Source of the DNA: Mesorhizobium sp. M4B.F.Ca.ET.203.01.1.1
GTDB lineage: Bacteria > Pseudomonadota > Alphaproteobacteria > Rhizobiales > Rhizobiaceae
Assembly: GCF_004791025.1 (NCBI RefSeq)
Contig: NZ_SRUO01000009.1
Span: forward strand, 62,001 to 126,000
Reading direction: 5' to 3'
DNA length: 64,000 bases
Shown: one piece after another, positions 62,544 to 64,000 of the stretch
How the letters are laid out: every line of letters starts with the position of its first letter
How positions within the stretch are numbered: position 1 is the first letter of the stretch
The notes under the pieces: generated by a model
What the model was told of the DNA's origin: nothing
Database searches by the model: none
What the model saw: only the letters and a program-made list of their open reading frames with translations
Program-made: the position numbers and the translations under genes

Positions 62544-63266
62544 ATGCTGCAGTGGCTGGATAGCGTGGCGGGTCCTGGTTATGTCGCCGCAATCCTGTGG
62601 ACGTTTGCCGCGCTCGTCCTGCTCGTGGTCGTTCTCCTCATCATCAAGGTGGTGCGCAGCCTGACCTTCGGGACATTCGTCGCCGGCGGCCGCAACCGCA
62701 AGACCAGGCTGGCCGTCATGGATGCAACCGCCGTCGACAGCCACCGCCGGCTGGTGCTGGTGCGCCGCGACGACATCGAACATCTCATCCTGATCGGCGG
62801 GCCGACCGACGTCGTCGTCGAGCGCGATATCAGGCTGGCGGCGCCGCGCCGCCCGGCGCTGACCGGAGACGGCGGCCAGCAGCAGGCCCAGGCGCCGCGG
62901 CCGCGCCCCGCCCAGCCGGCCCCCGTGCCTGTGAGGCAGGCGCCGCCCGCGCCGCAGCCGGTGAGCGCCACGCCGCCGCCCGCCCGCCCGCGCCAAGCCG
63001 CGCCGTCACCGGCGCCGAAGCCAGCCGCTCCGAGCTACCAGGCGAGCAACATCACGCCGCTGCCAGCCTATGGATCGGCGAACACCAATGCCGTCCGGCA
63101 TGCCCCACCGCCGGCGAAGCCAACCTCCATCGACGATACGCTGATTCAGGAGCTCGAGGTTTCGCTCGATGAATCGCATGCGAGCAAACCGGCAGCCAAG
63201 GCGCCGCCGTCGCTCGACGATGAAATGACGAAGCTGCTCGGCGAACTCGCCAGCCAGAAGCGCTAG
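62544..63266 (+). CDS. FliO-like membrane protein with long Pro-rich tail
   Basis: 240 aa. A short N-terminus, then a TM helix (ILWTFAALVLLVVVLLIIKV), then the FliO/MopB-like fold TRLAVMDATAVDSHRRLVLV, RRDDIEHLILIGGPTDVVVE. A disordered Pro/Ala/Gln-rich segment (about 110-190) and a C-terminal acidic helix with DEMTKLLGEL follow. FliO assists assembly of the flagellar export gate; however, no flagellar genes lie nearby, so a non-flagellar role of this paralogue is possible. It diverges from cckA. Confidence 0.8.
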   Translation: MLQWLDSVAGPGYVAAILWTFAALVLLVVVLLIIKVVRSLTFGTFVAGGRNRKTRLAVMDATAVDSHRRLVLVRRDDIEHLILIGGPTDVVVERDIRLAAPRRPALTGDGGQQQAQAPRPRPAQPAPVPVRQAPPAPQPVSATPPPARPRQAAPSPAPKPAAPSYQASNITPLPAYGSANTNAVRHAPPPAKPTSIDDTLIQELEVSLDESHASKPAAKAPPSLDDEMTKLLGELASQKR

Positions 63267-63268
63267 AA

Positions 63269-63362
63269 GCGCGTCGTTTCGCGAAGACGCAGAACGCGCC
63301 ATCTGCTTGTTTCGACACGATTCCGGACGGAAAGCCGTTTCACGCCTGTTCCTGGATTTGCC
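63269..63362 (+). repeat. Dispersed composite repeat, copy 3 (diverged)
   Basis: A weak hairpin (GCGCGT/ACGCGC, 63269-63299) is followed by a body GTTTCGACACGATTCCGGAC GG...GTTTCACGCCTGTTCCTGGA. It matches the 8027 and 26361 copies at ATTCCGGACGGAAA and the late TCCTxGA segment. It is located between the FliO-like gene and the dksA terminator. Confidence 0.6.
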
Positions 63363-63430
63363 TGCCCCAGCAAGGCCGAAATCCGGCGACATCGCTTGCG
63401 CAACCGAGGATGCAACGCCACGCGGGCACA

Positions 63431-63460
63431 AAAATGGCCGGTCGCCCGGCCATTTTCTAA
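63431..63460. terminator. Bidirectional terminator between the FliO-like gene and dksA
   Basis: Perfect 11-bp stem AAAATGGCCGG (63431-63441) / CCGGCCATTTT (63446-63456), loop TCGC. A-tract on one side and T-tract on the other make it usable from both convergent genes. Confidence 0.85.
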
Positions 63461-63485
63461 ACCCCTGGGTGATTATCCCAGCGCG

Positions 63486-63902
63486 TCAGTCGTCGCGATA
63501 GACCTTCTCCCGGCGCTCGTGGCGCTCCTGCGCCTCGATCGACAGTGTCGCGATCGGACGCGCATCGAGCCGCTTCAGAGCAATCGGCTCGCCAGTCTCC
63601 TCGCAATAGCCGTAAGTGCCTTCGTCGATGCGCTGGAGCGCGGAATCGATTTTCGAGATGAGCTTGCGCTGACGATCGCGGGCGCGGAGTTCAATGGCTC
63701 GGTCGGTTTCCGAGGAGGCGCGGTCGGCGAGGTCGGGATGGTTGGCGTTTTCTTGCTGCAGGACTTCGAGGGTTTCGCGCGCTTCGCGCAAAATGTCGTT
63801 CTTCCAGGCGACGAGCTTCATTCGAAAGTAAGATTTCTGCCGTTCGTTCATGAACGGCTCGTCTTCAGAGGGTACGTAATCGGCGGTAACGATGTCGTTC
63901 AT
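63486..63902 (-). CDS. dksA: DksA/TraR family RNA polymerase-binding factor, Cys-poor
   Basis: 138 aa from the ATG at 63902 (MNDIVTADYVPSEDEPFMNE). The coiled-coil hairpin spans about 30-92, and its tip keeps DLADRA (Asp57, Asp60, Ala62; equal to E. coli Asp71, Asp74, Ala76). The globular domain reads YGYCEETGEPIALKRLDARP. Of the four zinc Cys of E. coli DksA, only Cys100 is kept; Thr103, Ser121 and Ala124 replace the others. DksA binds RNA polymerase and, with ppGpp, reshapes transcription in the stringent response. Zinc-independent folding is likely, as in DksA2 of Pseudomonas. Confidence 0.92.
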   Translation of the reverse strand: MNDIVTADYVPSEDEPFMNERQKSYFRMKLVAWKNDILREARETLEVLQQENANHPDLADRASSETDRAIELRARDRQRKLISKIDSALQRIDEGTYGYCEETGEPIALKRLDARPIATLSIEAQERHERREKVYRDD

Positions 63903-64000
63903 TCGACTCACCCAACAACCCCAAATTTGGCGCCTATATATTCGCGCAGAGAAGCGTGCACAAGCGCAATCGGCGACCGTTTCACGCAAATGTAATATCG

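Overview
The window reads as a stretch of chromosome from a GC-rich alphaproteobacterium of the Rhizobiales, most like Mesorhizobium or a close relative. The evidence is a glycerol ABC-transporter operon of the rhizobial glpDSTPQUV type, an urtABCDE urea transporter, a BA14K-family protein, CckA, a cysteine-poor DksA, an alphaproteobacterial GyrA with Ala at the quinolone-contact position, and LexA boxes of the GTTC-N7-GTTC type. Most of the content is housekeeping and nutrient uptake. I see no prophage, integrase, transposase or CRISPR array.

Layout. 1-8 kb: the end of a UPF0173 hydrolase, ruvX, two membrane proteins, an AidB-like acyl-CoA dehydrogenase, then pyrB, a dihydroorotase homologue that has lost its metal ligands, plsY and dprA. 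dprA and the small gene after it each carry one apparent single-base frameshift. 8-14 kb: poorly characterised small genes, including a polytopic membrane protein, a J-domain protein, a c-type cytochrome, tRNA-Lys, a BA14K protein and several very short ORFs. 13.9-24 kb: a complete glycerol system on the minus strand (glpR, glpD, ATPases glpS/glpT, permeases glpP/glpQ, glpU, binding protein glpV, glpK), with candidate GlpR operators on both sides of glpR. 24-30 kb: an aromatic-amino-acid-type decarboxylase and the Anbu / transglutaminase / alpha-E / ATP-grasp cluster, the best candidate here for a poorly understood system. 30-35.5 kb: a compact minus-strand block coaD, two cyclophilins, a DMT transporter, queA, a small gene and tgt. 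The Tgt has lost most of its zinc ligands. 35.7-43 kb: gyrA, an AraC regulator, a VOC protein, MarC, OsmC, DUF2306 and ssb. 43-52 kb: cupin, ArsR, SRPBCC and a ClpP paralogue, then uvrA, GNAT, DUF72 and a diguanylate cyclase. 52-58 kb: urtEDCBA on the minus strand behind a near-consensus sigma-54 promoter. 58-64 kb: a secreted protein, deoD, cckA, a FliO-like protein and dksA.

Regulatory reading. ssb and uvrA each have a LexA-type box upstream, which marks an SOS pair around an inserted gene block. The sigma-54 promoter of urtA fits nitrogen control of urea uptake. Hairpins separate the binding-protein gene from its neighbours in both the glp and urt operons (glpV/glpK and urtA/urtB), a layout that often gives unequal expression within one operon. 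A composite intergenic repeat (hairpin plus a body of about 55 bp) occurs three times. Three other palindromic elements, at about 28.3, 34.9 and 52.1 kb, look like dispersed rhizobial repeats.
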